From a virus: a DNA stretch of 21,451 nucleotides. The notes under the pieces are model-generated. The model made no database searches and was not told the origin of the DNA. It saw only the letters and a list, made by a program, of their open reading frames with translations. Within the stretch, counting starts at the first letter, position 1. Every line of letters begins with the position of its first letter. This document shows, in pieces, positions 21,381 through 21,451 of this stretch. The stretch lies in IMG/VR virus record IMGVR_UViG_3300044843_000333, positions 1-21,451 of that record. One strand, 5' to 3'. Both the position numbers and the translations under genes were made by a program.

Positions 21381-21451
21381 ATGGCAATTTCATCCGCACA
21401 ATCAATTTCCGGCATGTTTGCCGTAGGCGAACACACGGGGCCGCTGTACGT
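21381..21451 (+). CDS. Start of a gene cut by the window end
   Basis: Opens MAISSAQSISGMFAVGEHTG and continues past the end. Nothing can be said of its function from 23 residues; its position suggests a tail fibre or a minor tail protein. The start is supported by exact spacing from the promoter element, as at five other genes. Confidence 0.55.
   Translation, partial: MAISSAQSISGMFAVGEHTGPLY

Noticed and set aside
1-21451. tRNA genes, CRISPR arrays, insertion sequences, attachment sites
   Set aside because: No cloverleaf, regular spacer-repeat array, transposase or integrase motif was seen on either strand.

Overview
The window is one dense block of a double-stranded DNA tailed phage or prophage. 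Every supported gene is on the + strand, and neighbours abut or overlap, often by ATGA. GC content looks moderate to high. No ribosomal RNA, tRNA, transposon, CRISPR array, integrase or lysis gene was seen. A single tail-tube candidate, a lambda-type frameshifted tail chaperone, a short tape measure and no sheath gene suggest a siphovirus-like virion with a lambda-type head. The host cannot be named from the sequence. Most starts lack a Shine-Dalgarno sequence, and the replication protein gives a weak impression of phages or prophages of Verrucomicrobiota-like bacteria; this is a guess from memory.

Layout. 1-2430: early or DNA-metabolism genes (3'-partial SNF2 helicase, beta-order DNA methyltransferase, small cysteine-rich proteins). 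2430-4794: replication module, made of a structured leader, a probable initiator carrying an origin-like repeat cluster inside its own coding sequence, and a DnaB-family helicase. 4806-5810: small accessory genes with a terminator and a promoter. 5815-12058: packaging and head genes (small and large terminase, gpW-position protein, portal, ClpP-like protease with a scaffold tail, coat protein), ending in a strong intrinsic terminator. 12069-14767: an insert of two glycosyltransferases and a 63-residue protein. 14764-17390: head completion, an OB-less DNA ligase, tail-completion and tail-terminator candidates, and a tail-tube candidate. 17408-21451: an unknown gene, the tail chaperone pair with a GGGAAAG -1 slippery site, tape measure, distal tail genes and the start of one more gene.

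The most interesting signal is regulatory. A 14-base sequence TTTTTGACATTCGC occurs four times. In every copy it is followed, after 11 bases, by a TAnnnT -10-like hexamer (TTGACA, 16 bases, TAnnnT). Two copies lie in gaps just before start codons. Two are embedded in coding sequence, in front of the nested scaffold and coat genes and in front of the tail-tube gene. Related degenerate versions precede other genes. At six genes the -10-like hexamer is followed by exactly six bases and then ATG or GTG, so the predicted transcripts would start at or beside the start codon (leaderless). Together with the terminator after the coat gene, this divides the late region into short, separately controlled units instead of one long operon.
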